From contig NC_084803.1 of the NCBI RefSeq assembly GCF_963583255.1, positions 26,758,428 through 26,822,427 of the forward strand: 64,000 bases of DNA. The letters are read 5' to 3'. Every line of letters begins with the position of its first letter. The stretch's first letter is position 1. Below the pieces are notes generated by a model, which was not told the origin of the DNA, did no database searches, and saw nothing but the letters and a program-made list of their open reading frames with translations. This DNA is from Pyrus communis. Lineage: Eukaryota > Streptophyta > Magnoliopsida > Rosales > Rosaceae. The translations under genes and the position numbers were made by a program. Positions 21,545 to 31,678 of the stretch are shown piece by piece.

Positions 21545-22020
21545 CACTATTTATGAGACTTATCACTATTTATAAAATTGAACGGTACTACACTATTTAT
21601 TGGTCCAGTTTCATAAACCGTGCCTAGTTTTTGGTCCATTTTCATAAATAGTGTCTAGTTATTGGGTCTAGTTTCATAAAAGTGTATAGTAATTGGTACA
21701 GTTTCATAAATAGTGTCTCTTTTTTGGTCTGGTTTCATAAATAATGCCTAGTTATTGGTTCACTTTCATAAATAGTGTCTAGTTCTTCATCATGTTTCAT
21801 AAATAATGTTTAACTCTTAGTCCAATTTCATAAATAGTGTATAGTCCAGTTTCATAAATAGTTTCAACCTATTGGTTTATTTTTAGAAATAGTGCCTAAT
21901 TCTTGGTTTCGTTTCATAAATAATGTCTACTTATTGGTCCAGTTTCATAAATAGTGTCTACTTATTGGTCAAGTTTTATAAATAGTGTCTAATTCTTGGT
22001 TCAGTTTTATAAGGTTTGAA
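21545..22020. repeat. 31-bp minisatellite, about 14 units, with inverted half-units at its left edge
   Basis: From 21600 a unit close to TTGGTCCAGTTTCATAAATA + GTGTCTAGTTA repeats about 14 times, most units exactly 31 bases and a few 28-30. Just before it, at about 21546, 21566 and 21591, CACTATTTAT occurs, the reverse complement of the unit's ATAAATAGTG. No reading frame runs through the array. Confidence 0.85.
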
Positions 22021-22489
22021 ACTTAGACCCTTTTTGGTCCTAAAAAAGCACCTATTACACCGAAAACGATGAACCCAGAAGTGATCCTTTAGATCAAAAT
22101 CTTGAGAAGATTATGTTCTTAGTAATTATATTTAAAAAGCTGCTTTCAATTACCAAATTAAAATTCCCTCACATTTTTTACATACCTACAATAATAAATG
22201 TAGCTCTCCATCTAATTTCTTGATCTTAGGTGTCATCCTGGAGAAATTTTTCCTTGTGGACGTAACATAAGTGGTACACCACATGTTATTATGTACTTGT
22301 GTTATGGGCACATTGAAAAATCTCTCGTCCCTGACTACTATTGGGACACAACACCACAAAAAAAATAAAAATGGGGAATGTAATTTAATTTAAAGTTTTT
22401 TTTTCTTATTCTAAGCAAAAAAAGAAAAATGTTAATGCAACTGACAATGGGAGAAAAGAGGGAAGCGTGGAAAGGGGGAGTTGGGGTGG
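22021..22489. other. AT-rich DNA, no feature recognised
   Basis: No gene, repeat or transposon end could be supported here. Confidence 0.4.
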
Positions 22490-23130
22490 GTTTGATTTCA
22501 TTCGGTTCAATTTTCTTTCAGTTTTTTCGATTCATTTTTTTTTTTCAGTTTGGTTTTGTTCGGTTCGGTTTCGATTTGTTTATTTTATAAAACTTGATCC
22601 TTTTTTAATATGGAATTTTATAAAAGAGGCTTGCATTGGTAGACTAATAATAATAAAATGGGGAAAGTGGAAAGTGTGAAGTTAGTTGTATATAAACAAG
22701 ATTGTATAACCCAATCATATTCTATTAACAACCTCAATTGCAAAGAAAAATGATCACCATATCCATTCAAAAAGCAAACAAATAGAGAAGCTCTTCCAAG
22801 TTCAAAAACCTTCCAAAACTTTCCTCTATAACCAATGAAATATACTCCCTAATTGAACCAAGTATGCTCCTTGAAAAAGCCCTAGGTTAGTTTCAAACTT
22901 GGCCACAAAGTTTCACAAAAAGTATCATGGGCATATATTCATAAAGTGTAAAGGGATTCAGTTCGGTTTGGTTTTCGAACCTCCAATACCGAAACCAAAC
23001 CAATGAGGTTTAGTTTGGTTTGGTTTTTTCTTTTTCGGTTCGGTTCTTTTTTCAGTTTTCGGGTTTTCACTTTCGATTTGGTGTTAGGTCCCTTTTTTTT
23101 TTTTTTCTTTTCAGCTTTTTGGTTTTTTGA
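22490..23130. repeat. TTCGGTTTGG low-complexity clusters
   Basis: Two clusters (22495-22580 and 22955-23120) are built from TTCGGT/TTTGGTT units. In the second, GAAACCAAACCAA sits beside its inverted form. Open frames on both strands (Phe/Arg-rich or Lys-rich) follow from the composition and are not genes. Confidence 0.7.
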
Positions 23131-23230
23131 ACCCACACCTAGGTGGGGGGATGCGTCTGGCGCGAGTTGGATTTTTTGTGTTTTATTTTTATTTTTTATT
23201 TTGTTTATCCTCATCATCAAATAAAGTTAG

Positions 23231-24285
23231 TAGATGATTTTTTATTAAAATGCAAAGTTTTAAAACCCTTTTCATTAGTTTTTCTTAAAATTAAAATACA
23301 CAAAAACATAGAAAGAAACAACTGAAATTCCAATTTCCGCTCCACAGTAAAACTTGAATTCTCCAATTCCTTCCTCCTTGCTCTCAGCTTCTCTCTCCCT
23401 GTGTATGATATGAATGAATGTGCTGGGAGGTCTCTACTTTAACTTGTGCCTCTGCTTTCCTATTTACACATCTTTTCCTTCCTTAATCCAAAAATAGGAG
23501 AATTTATAACCCAACCTTCTGGAAATATTACACTATGTTTGGATGAAGAAATTTAAGATTACTAAGGAATTTTAAATTGTCGGAACTTGAAAGATTTTAT
23601 TTTCTAGAATTTTTGAATTTTCTTGTTCGGTTAACCTAATAAACAATGGAATTGAATACGGAATTTGTTATTTTTAAACTCTCAATCATAGAAATTGGGA
23701 AATGACACCTATTTACATGGAATTTAAACTTGATAATGGGAGGTCTCAAGTTCGAATTTTTTTTTTCCACACTGAAATTCTAAATTTCTATATTTATGAA
23801 TCCAAACAAGAAAATTAGAGCATGTTAATTTATAAATTCTGATTTTTATCCAAATTTCAAGTTTATTTCCATCATCCAAACATAGTGTTAAGTATCACCA
23901 CATCAATTGGATTAGGCAATGTCCATTAATTGGGCTGATTTCAATGGCCCAAATTATTAGTAGTGCATTTCTAATATTTCTAGCAGCCCACCTCTTGAAC
24001 TCTTCAGGTTTCCACCTCTTCAACTCTTTGGGTTTGCATGTATTATAATAATCCATGTTTTGTCCTCAATTCATATTTTCTAGAAAATTTGCACAAAATA
24101 CATTAAACTCAACAAAGTTATCTAACAGAGAAACAAAATATACGTAAAATACATCCTAAAAATTGATATAAGTGGTCATTCGCACTTAAGCCATCTGAAA
24201 ATTGGCTTTGAACTTAGAAGTGTATCGAGATTATGGAAGCAAAAATTCATCATCTTCAGTCTTGACAAATTTGTACCTACAAAAC
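23231..24285. other. Intergenic DNA, no gene recognised
   Basis: AT-rich sequence with repeated phrases such as GGAATTTAAA and CCAAACATAGTG of the kind seen at transposon edges. Nothing supports a specific element. Confidence 0.4.
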
Positions 24286-24289
24286 ATTT

Positions 24290-24892
24290 AACACCTTTGA
24301 TTAAAGACCAAATCCTCACGAGCTCATGAGGGGGAGGGGTTGGCCAATGGATCTTCTGATGCCTAAGTCAGTATCTCTGAAAAGAGTGAGTGTTTAGGGC
24401 TTGTATGCATAGCAAAAGCTTACCAAAATTTGGTGGAGATTGAGGTATTTATAGGAGGAGGTGGTTGGCCATGGGGTAAGCTTTCGCCCTGCAAATGGTG
24501 ACAATCTATTGGCCAAGGTGTGTCATCCATTGGATGAATAAGAAAAGAATATTCCCAAGATATTAATTAGGAGAAAATATCTAGGGATAATGGTGGAAGT
24601 ATCCCTAACTGATTGTGATGGGGATTTCTTACTTGTTTGAGTTGTTCTTCAATCAAGAATGTATTAAAGATAGGATTTGGTGATTAACTATCTTTAATGC
24701 CTTTGACTTTTCCATGCCATGAGTAGGGGAGCCTTAAGTAGTCGTAGACAGCTGCTTGGACCTTCAAGGATGCTGAGTTGCGCATGGGAGTATTTAAGAG
24801 TCCTACCCATTTAATGAGCAATTTTTTTCATTCTTGAGATAAGGTCTCCACATGTCGTCTTCTGGATTTTTGGATTATTTTTTGCTCCACAA
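24290..24892 (-). repeat. Gypsy element W, 3' LTR (minus strand)
   Basis: Read on the minus strand it starts TGTGGAGCAAAAAATAATCC, preceded by a purine-rich tract (GGTAGGGCACT), and its far part reads CTGACTTAGGCATCAGAAGA, a conserved LTR region in Tat-type elements. About 500 bases match 47219-47712. The left limit is approximate. Confidence 0.6.
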
Positions 24893-25079
24893 GTGCCCTA
24901 CCTATTGAGGGGCAAGCAGAAAATAGTAGTAAGTGTAGAAATTCTAAGCTGCTTAGGTGTGTAAAGAGTTGTTTCCCAATTGATGTAGTTTTTCCACCTT
25001 ATTTGGAAATAAAGTCTTCATGGGAAAGGGAAGCCAATTGCCACCAAGGCTTATTTAAGCATGTCTTAAGTAGAAGGCT

Positions 25080-26036
25080 TGTATACACAAAAATTCTGTA
25101 ATGAATGAAATGAGAACACGTGTACAAAGTATATTTGTATTGATGAATTTGTAGGGTTACAATCTCTGTTTACAATTTTCCTTTGATTCAGTCTTTAAAT
25201 TTGATGTAGATGGTGTAGATTATTGACAAGGGTCGTGATGACTTAATCTCAGACAAATGATTGAATTCAAGTTTTGAGCTTGAAACAATGAGTGGATATT
25301 CTTCACCTTAGATTTAGGGTTGCAGCAAAGGTAGAGTTGATGTAGGACTTTGTTGATTAAAGGGTCTTGATGACTTGATCTTGAATCGAACGTCGTTACA
25401 AGTTTTTGGCTTGCAGCAAAGTCTTAAAGGAATTGGCACAAGTGCTTGTTGACTTCTTCAAGGGAATGCTTCAACTTTGGTCAATAGAAAGGTTCGGCTT
25501 TGGTTATACGTTCTTCAAAGAAAGCTTTGACAGCGTATTAGTCTTCAAAGATTTGGCAGAGGCTCTTCTCAATGTGAGAATTTCGGCCTTGATTGTAGAA
25601 ATTGTCGACCTTATGCTTGTCTTGGGACCTTGTATTTATTGACTTCTCAAAGCTTGCCTATGGATGGATTTGGCTTTGATTTGTGTCATGATTCATCCAT
25701 GGGAGAATTTAGGCATGCTTTGTGTCTTAATTTCAGCCATTTTCCCTTGCTTGGCCGAAATCTATAGGGCTTGTTGCCTATTTTGTGAGCAATCTTCAAT
25801 TCTTGCTTGTTTTGTGAAGATGCTTTCGCTTTCTTTCTGGTTTTTGAGAGATTTTGGACTCCTTGCTGATTTTAAAAGATATTTTCTCCCTTTTGTCGAA
25901 TTTGGGGAAGGTTTTGTAATTCCTTTGCTTGATTTGTGTCATATGTCATTGATGACTTGTGTATTTGTGATGAATCATATGCCACGTGGAGCTTTGTGAT
26001 GCATCATTTGTATGCAACAAAATTTACATGTCTACA
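25080..26036 (-). repeat. Y 3' LTR
   Basis: Begins TGTATACACAAAAATTCTG and ends TTTACATGTCTACA on the plus strand. It aligns over its length to 44702-45639 with many differences, so Y is older than the elements inside it. The ORFs at 25406-25999 are chance frames in the LTR. Confidence 0.85.
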
Positions 26037-26124
26037 AATGCCCGCACTTCAAGGTGCGTTGTAGGCATGTGTTTGTCACATGTAGGAAACGTGTTTTGAA
26101 GTCCTGCAATGTGAATGTTCTAAC

Positions 26125-26379
26125 TCAATGGTTGTCGAGACTTGATCTTGAATTAGTTTGCTTCTTCAAGGGTTGTAGAGATGTGTTTCTTGAACGAAAC
26201 ATTTCTTCACGGGCCGTTGAGGCTTGATCTTGAGTTGAAGTGATGAATTTCATCAAGAGCCATTGAGGTGTATTTCTTGGACGAAAAATTTCTTCAAAGG
26301 TCGTAGAGGCTTGATCTTGAATGAAATGAAATTTTTCTTCAAGGGCCGTAGAGCCTTGATGATTTGCAAGGGCAGCCAT
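26125..26379. repeat. Imperfect repeats beside the Y 3' LTR
   Basis: The phrases GGCTTGATCTTGA, ATTTCTTCAAGGGCCGTAGA and TGTTTCTTGAACGAAACATT recur with variation about every 55-105 bases. Probably a degenerate tandem array in the 3' untranslated part of Y. Confidence 0.55.
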
Positions 26380-26606
26380 ATAGTCTTCACCATTTCAGCA
26401 GGCAGTTTGGTTTTGTCCAACATGTGCTAGGCAAGCTAAAGGAAAACGCACAATTGGAATCCTTGCAAGCTATGTATATGCATTGAGAGTCTTGCACCCG
26501 CGCATGTACAAATGCTTTTATCACCCTACTGGCCAAGAACGAGTTCAAGAGTAATCCAGTGACTCGTGCCTATGTAGGTTAGTGGTCAAAGGTACATTGT
26601 GAAGAC

Positions 26607-27900
26607 TTGGGGACGGCAAGTGACATCAATTCTTCTCATTCACTCATTGATGCGTCGAGAGAGGGTTGTTATATGGTTCCTACGCAGCTAGCATCTTTTG
26701 ATTGTGCGAGTGTAGCTCTTCAACACATATGCTTGTCTTCTCAACATTTGGATGCTTCTAAAGAGGCGGGTGACGAACTTGATTCACACGAGGATGAACT
26801 TGTTTGGTGGTAGCGTCCATAAATTTTGAACAAGCGACAGCATGAAGGTGCTCTGGATGACAGCGACATTAATTTCCATCATAAGAAGAAGAAAGTGTTT
26901 AGGCCTTCTTAGTTTGATGGTCGTGTGTCACTTGAGAAAGATGTATGTATTTCCTTATTTCTTGTGATTTTTTCTACTTTCATTGGTTTAGCTTTTGTTT
27001 CTAAAACCTTTCTTTGTCTTATTTAGGTTGGGCTCTCTTGTTCCTTTGATTTGGCGAACATGGACATTCATTCCTTTATGGAGATGTTATTTGGAGGCAA
27101 CCTACCTACGGACGAGGAGATTGGGGATCCACCTGGTGCAAAATTTGCTACAAATACGCCAAGTCACCCAAGTTTGCCGTGTGTAGATGTGGGTATACAG
27201 GAGCCCCTCATGCGTCCAATACCTTTGCTAGCTAGCTTCGAGATCTCTTTTAGAGGGCTGAAACTTAGTGGCACTGAGCAGCTTATCTATCGTATTAACC
27301 TTCGCGCGACTATAGATATCAAAAGCCATATTGGGAAGAAGATTGCGAATTGCCCATTTGAGGACCTTGCATTGCTTAAGGAAGACTTATCAAAACTCAT
27401 TTTTGCGATCGAAAACCTTAATGTTGATTCCTCACTCTTGAGAGTTAAGATTGTCGAACTTATGGCTACCTCAACTGAGTATTCTTCTTTGCATGTTGTT
27501 TCTTTAAAGAAGTTTAATCCAGAGGTTAGAGCTCAGCAACTTACAGCAATAGACTTATCAATTGCCTAAGTTTGGTATTCTCAGCAAGCTACTTTAGAGG
27601 GTTACCAAGCCACAAAGACTTATTTAGCTTCCGTCTAAGCGTGTCTGGAAGCGTTAGCGCAAGAGCGAGAGTAGTTAGAAATCAAAGCATCATGACTTCA
27701 AGGGGTTCTCTCAGAGCAGGAATCTACATTTTCCCGGCATTAAGAGGAGATTTTATGCCTAGAACAAGGGAAAGGCGTACGTGGCTATGAAAGTGCCCAC
27801 CTTGTCTCCCACCGATATGGAGACTTTGAAGACTTTGGACGACTTGCTTGAAAGCCATCGTTGTAGTTTTAGGGTAGTGTGTTCCATTTTTATGCTTTAA
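26607..27900 (+). pseudogene. Antisense ORF of element Y (spliced, decayed)
   Basis: This runs on the strand opposite to Y gag-pol, between pol and the 3' LTR. It starts MGTASDINSSHSLIDASREG, passes through SDINFHHKKKKVF and SLEKD, then reaches a donor (GAT|GTATGT) at 26943 and an acceptor (TTATTTAG) at 27026. Removing this 84-base intron joins SLEKD to VGLSCSFDLANMDIHSFMEM in frame. The main block (27051-27569, 172 codons) contains a helical stretch rich in Leu, Lys and Glu (FEDLALLKEDLSKLIFAI). Later pieces are interrupted by stops. Antisense ORFs at this place are known in Tat-group elements such as Retand and Ogre relatives; their function is unknown and I assign none. Confidence 0.6.
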
Positions 27901-28168
27901 GTCTTCTTTTTTTTTTCTTACTTTGTAATAAGGTTTTGTAGCCAAATTCTTCCTTTAAAGAAATAAAGTATTCACATTTTAAATTTGCTCTTTATTCTTC
28001 AAAGTGTTTGCGTTTTGTTGGTGATGTGACTGTACTTGAAGTTTTTTTGAAGTTTCAAGTTGCCTACATACCCTCGGTTGAGAAAGGATCAAGTCATGAC
28101 GTAGTTTAAATAAGTGATGGGTTTTGGCGATTTTGATGGTGTTTTTGTTTTTGTTTTTCTGTACACAG

Positions 28169-28393
28169 TTTATGCTCTTGTGGGTCGGGAGCATTGAGTG
28201 TCATCTTTTATGCTCGTGCGAACAAGGTGCATTGAGTGTCGCCTTTTAAGCTCGTGCGAACAAAGAGCATTGTGCTGTGTGCAATTTAGGCTCATGCATG
28301 CGAGCAGCTTTATGCCATGTGCAATTTAGGTTCATGCAGGCGAGGAGCATTGTCCCATGTTCAGTTTAGGTTCATGCAGGCGAGGAGCATTGT
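28169..28393. repeat. About 38-40-bp tandem repeat, six units, 3' of Y pol
   Basis: Units follow TTAGGTTCATGCAGGCGAGG + AGCATTGTGCCATGTGCAAT, with the left units more diverged (GCTCGTGCGAACAA). The array separates the end of the integrase from the antisense ORF. Retand-type elements are known to carry tandem repeats in this interval. Confidence 0.8.
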
Positions 28394-28419
28394 GTGTTTG
28401 TTTTAGGGGTAGTAGCACT

Positions 28420-29850
28420 TCAAGAATCTGCCATTGATGGGGCCAATCTTTAAGCCGTCGTCTGCCATGATTAAGTAGGCGTTGTTGGTGTAGACCTCTT
28501 GTATTACGTAAGGTCCATCCTACTTTGATGTGATGCTTTTTATCTTGTGAGTTGTTATGATAGGCCTTTGTAATGCCAAGACAAGATCTCCAGTTTGGAA
28601 AGGCCTTGGGTGGACCTTTTTGTTGAATGCCTTGGATAGCCGTGCTTGGTAGCATTCCAAGTGTTGTTGAGCTTCGGGCTTTTTTTCATCGAGTGCTTCT
28701 AACTCTTGAAGTTGTAGCTTTGTATTTTTCTCTTCAGTCAAGTCTTCTTGTATAACCATCCTTAGTGAGGGGATTTGAGTTTTGAGTGGTAAAACAACTT
28801 CCATGCCATATACGAGAAAATAAAGCATAACTTGGGTAGGAGTTCTATGTGTTGTCCTATATGCCCAAAGTGCTTCGCTTATTCTTTCGTGCTAGTCTCT
28901 TTTTGTTCGGCTGATTACCTTTTTCAAGAGGTTGCACAACGTTTTGTTGAATGTTTTTGCGAGACCGTTGGCCAGAGCATGATACATGGAAGACTTGTGC
29001 TACTTGAACTTGTATTTCTCACATGGGTCATCCATGAGTCAGTTGGAGAACTATTTTTTCTTGTCAATGATGATGTAGCAAGGCATACCATATTGGTGGA
29101 TGATATGCTCCTTCATGAAGCGGACGACAGTTTCCTTCTTGACTTCCTTTAGGGGTATGGCTTCAGCCCACTTGGAAAAGTAATTTATTGTAGCTAAGAT
29201 GTAAGCTTCTTCTGCAGATGACTTTGGTGTAATTGGTCTTACTGTGTCCAATCCCCATGAAGCAACTGTAGGGTGTAATGGGTCAGGTGGTTGATGTATT
29301 AAGTTAGCGTGGAATTGGCAAGCTTGGCATATTTTGGTGTGTTACAGGTAGTCTTTCACCATGCTGAGCCAGTAGTAACCCATTCTCTTGAGCTAGAAGT
29401 GTAGTTTTGGTCCAGACTGATACGCTCCGCATACGCTTAAGTGTGCTTCTTCTATGGCTTGATTGATTTCTTCCTCACCTAGGCATCTTAGAAGTACTCA
29501 TTAAAAAAAGCATCGGTAGAGTGTTCCTTTGTAGTAGAGGAAGCGAGGTGTTCTTTGACATATTTCAGAGTGGCATCTAGGATAGTCTGGAAGCTTTCCA
29601 TACTCCAAGCAGTCGATCAGTGGCTGTCTCCATTCTCTAGTGTCGACTGGAAGTAGTGAGACGATGTTTGTGTCGTCTAGTAGCATTTTAATAACGAGTG
29701 GGATCACCCATCTTTGGCAAACTGGCACGTCTATAACTTTGTCTTCTTCTAATGCCATACTTGAGGCTAGGTTAGCAAGAGCATCCGCCATGATTTCGAT
29801 GATTAGCAAGGGAAAGTCATCTTTCGGGCAAGCATCGTTGAGGTCTAGGA
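28420..29850 (-). pseudogene. Y pol, RT start joined to RNase H tail and integrase (broken)
   Basis: From 29850 downward the frame reads DLNDACPKDDFPL, the RT motif that follows VDFR in Tat-type pol. It then jumps to MADALANLASSMAL, the RNase H end, so nearly the whole RT and part of RNase H are deleted. Next come PVCQRWVIPL and LYYKGTLYRCFF. After stops, the integrase core follows (TVRPITPKSSAEEAYILATI, NYFSKWAEAIPLKEVKKETV), then WAYRTTHRTPTQVMLYFLVY and GMEVVLPL, the C-terminal GDLVLAL and an IGPINGRFLKCYYP-like end near 28420. Several stops and frameshifts. Copia-type element Z inserted exactly at 29850/29851 inside the VDF-RDLN motif. Confidence 0.85.
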
Positions 29851-31663
29851 TGTTGGAAATGTGCCCTAAAACCAATCATATGATGATACTTTACGGACAT
29901 TTCACAAAGTTAAACTAATGAAGTTTAAATGTAAAGGGCAAAGATTATTGTTTGAGCCGTCTCATATAAATGTTATATGCTTAAACGATAAGTCCAAGGA
30001 ATATGTGATTGGAAGAATGCGATCTAAAGAAGTTAGATTCATGAGACCATTCTTTCGTTGACACATCCTAAACGTTCCTGATCATAGGATTGTCAATTGG
30101 GCATTGACAGTCCGTTAAGATCAGTACGTGCTATGTCTTCTCTCAGGGAGAGTGACTAGTCTCGAGTCATTGGTGTGTGTGACATCAAGACAAGTACATA
30201 GGTGCTCAATAGAGAATGAGTTCACTGAACACGATCAACGAAGAGTTCTCATATTCATGTCACATGAGAACTCATGGTTGGGATAATGCAAATTAGTCTT
30301 TTGACCTGAGGCATCACAGTTGTCTTGTGGTTAGGTCCTTAATCTTTGATTATGTCAAAGTCACTCCATCAGGAGGGTGTCCACGGCATCGTTGGGGTTA
30401 AGCCACTTAGCCATGGAGGCAAGTGAATGCGCAACAAGGGATCTCTAACCTTCAAACTGTTTGAGGGAGAATACTCTATGATATGATTAAGAATCTTTGG
30501 CCAAAGTATGAATGAGATTTAGGAATGTGTTCCAAATCACATTCAAGGTAATCATATAAGCACAAGACTCACATTGGATAGTAGACATGAATAAACTATC
30601 AAACCAAACAATGTGGTCAAGAGTATTGTATTAGAGAAAGACCGTATTGCATTTGTAATCCTAAAACTGAATAGGTTCTCCACCTCTTCTGATTAGCTTG
30701 GGTAACCATGACATGCTGCTAGGCGTCAACCATGGTTTGTGGAAGCCCTAAAAGTGTATTATCACTAACGGGAGAATTGAAAGTAAGTTTCAATTCACAA
30801 TCGATTTGAAAGAGTTTTAATCGCCCACTGCCTCGCTAAAAGGAACCTAATGGATCGTACACCGTGTAAGGTAGAGATTGAAGATTCAACGGAGATGAGT
30901 AAGAATAATTAAATGGTTTAATTATTTATGGCAAGGATTAATTAATATGATTATTAATCAAACGAATAAGTTCGTTAAAAGACCTCGGGATAGTTTTGGA
31001 CCTTAAGGCCCAATGGGCTTCCAACGTCAAGTCCATTGACTTAAGTTATGTGACAACTTAATGAATAATGATTCACAAAGGCCCAAATAGCCCAATGAAT
31101 AACCTAAGGCCGGCCATTTAGAGAAAGAGTGGGTTTTGGACTTATTTACAAGTTTGCCACTCAAATGAATTAAGGTATAAGTGTGACTTTATAGCCAAAA
31201 TTCATTTAGGGTTGTTTTTGGGGAAATTGCAGAAACACAAACTCTCCTTTCTCTCTAGAAATGGCCGGCCACCCTTGAGGAAAACATCTAGCAATCTTAC
31301 TTCCTCAAGGTCACTCATTTCTTCTCCAATCTTACCTTGGTGTGGAGACTTAGAGGTTCTCAATTTTGGGAACTTGGAGAAACCTTTTCATCCATCCAAA
31401 TCCATGGATCTAAGATGCAAGGAATGAAGGCCCTCTCTTTGGGTGATTAGCCTTTGCTTATGCAAAGAGGAATCTACAAAGGTATTGATTTCTCAACTCA
31501 CTTTGTTTTGAGTTGAGTCTTGGTTCACCTATCTACTAGGCTTTGAAGTTCATGGGTTAAGTTTTGTTTTTGAGTGCATATAAACATGATTCCGCCTTTT
31601 AATTGTTAATTGCATGTTGTTGATGTTGCTCAAATGAACTTGTTTTTCACAAATCTTCCTTCA
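29851..31663 (+). repeat. Z 5' LTR
   Basis: Starts TGTTGGAAATGTGCCC and ends ATCTTCCTTCA. The short ORF at 31212 recurs identically in the 3' LTR at 38529 and is not a gene. Confidence 0.92.
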
Positions 31664-31664
31664 A

Positions 31665-31678
31665 GTGGTATCAGAGCC
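31665..31678 (+). other. Z primer-binding site
   Basis: GTGGTATCAGAGCC begins two bases after the LTR, complementary to the initiator tRNA-Met 3' end. Confidence 0.85.

Noticed and set aside
21545..22020. CRISPR-like array of 31-bp repeats
   Set aside because: Units are contiguous with no spacers, diverge gradually and lie in plant DNA: a minisatellite.
22467..23325. Phe/Arg-rich and Lys-rich ORFs on both strands
   Set aside because: Produced by TTCGGTTTGG and poly-T low complexity.
25406..25999. Two Cys/Phe-rich ORFs (78 and 111 codons)
   Set aside because: They lie wholly in the Y 3' LTR and are broken in the 5' LTR copy.
31212..31427. 71-codon ORF, identical to one at 38529
   Set aside because: Both lie at the same place in the two LTRs of Z; the identity reflects the young insertion, not coding selection.
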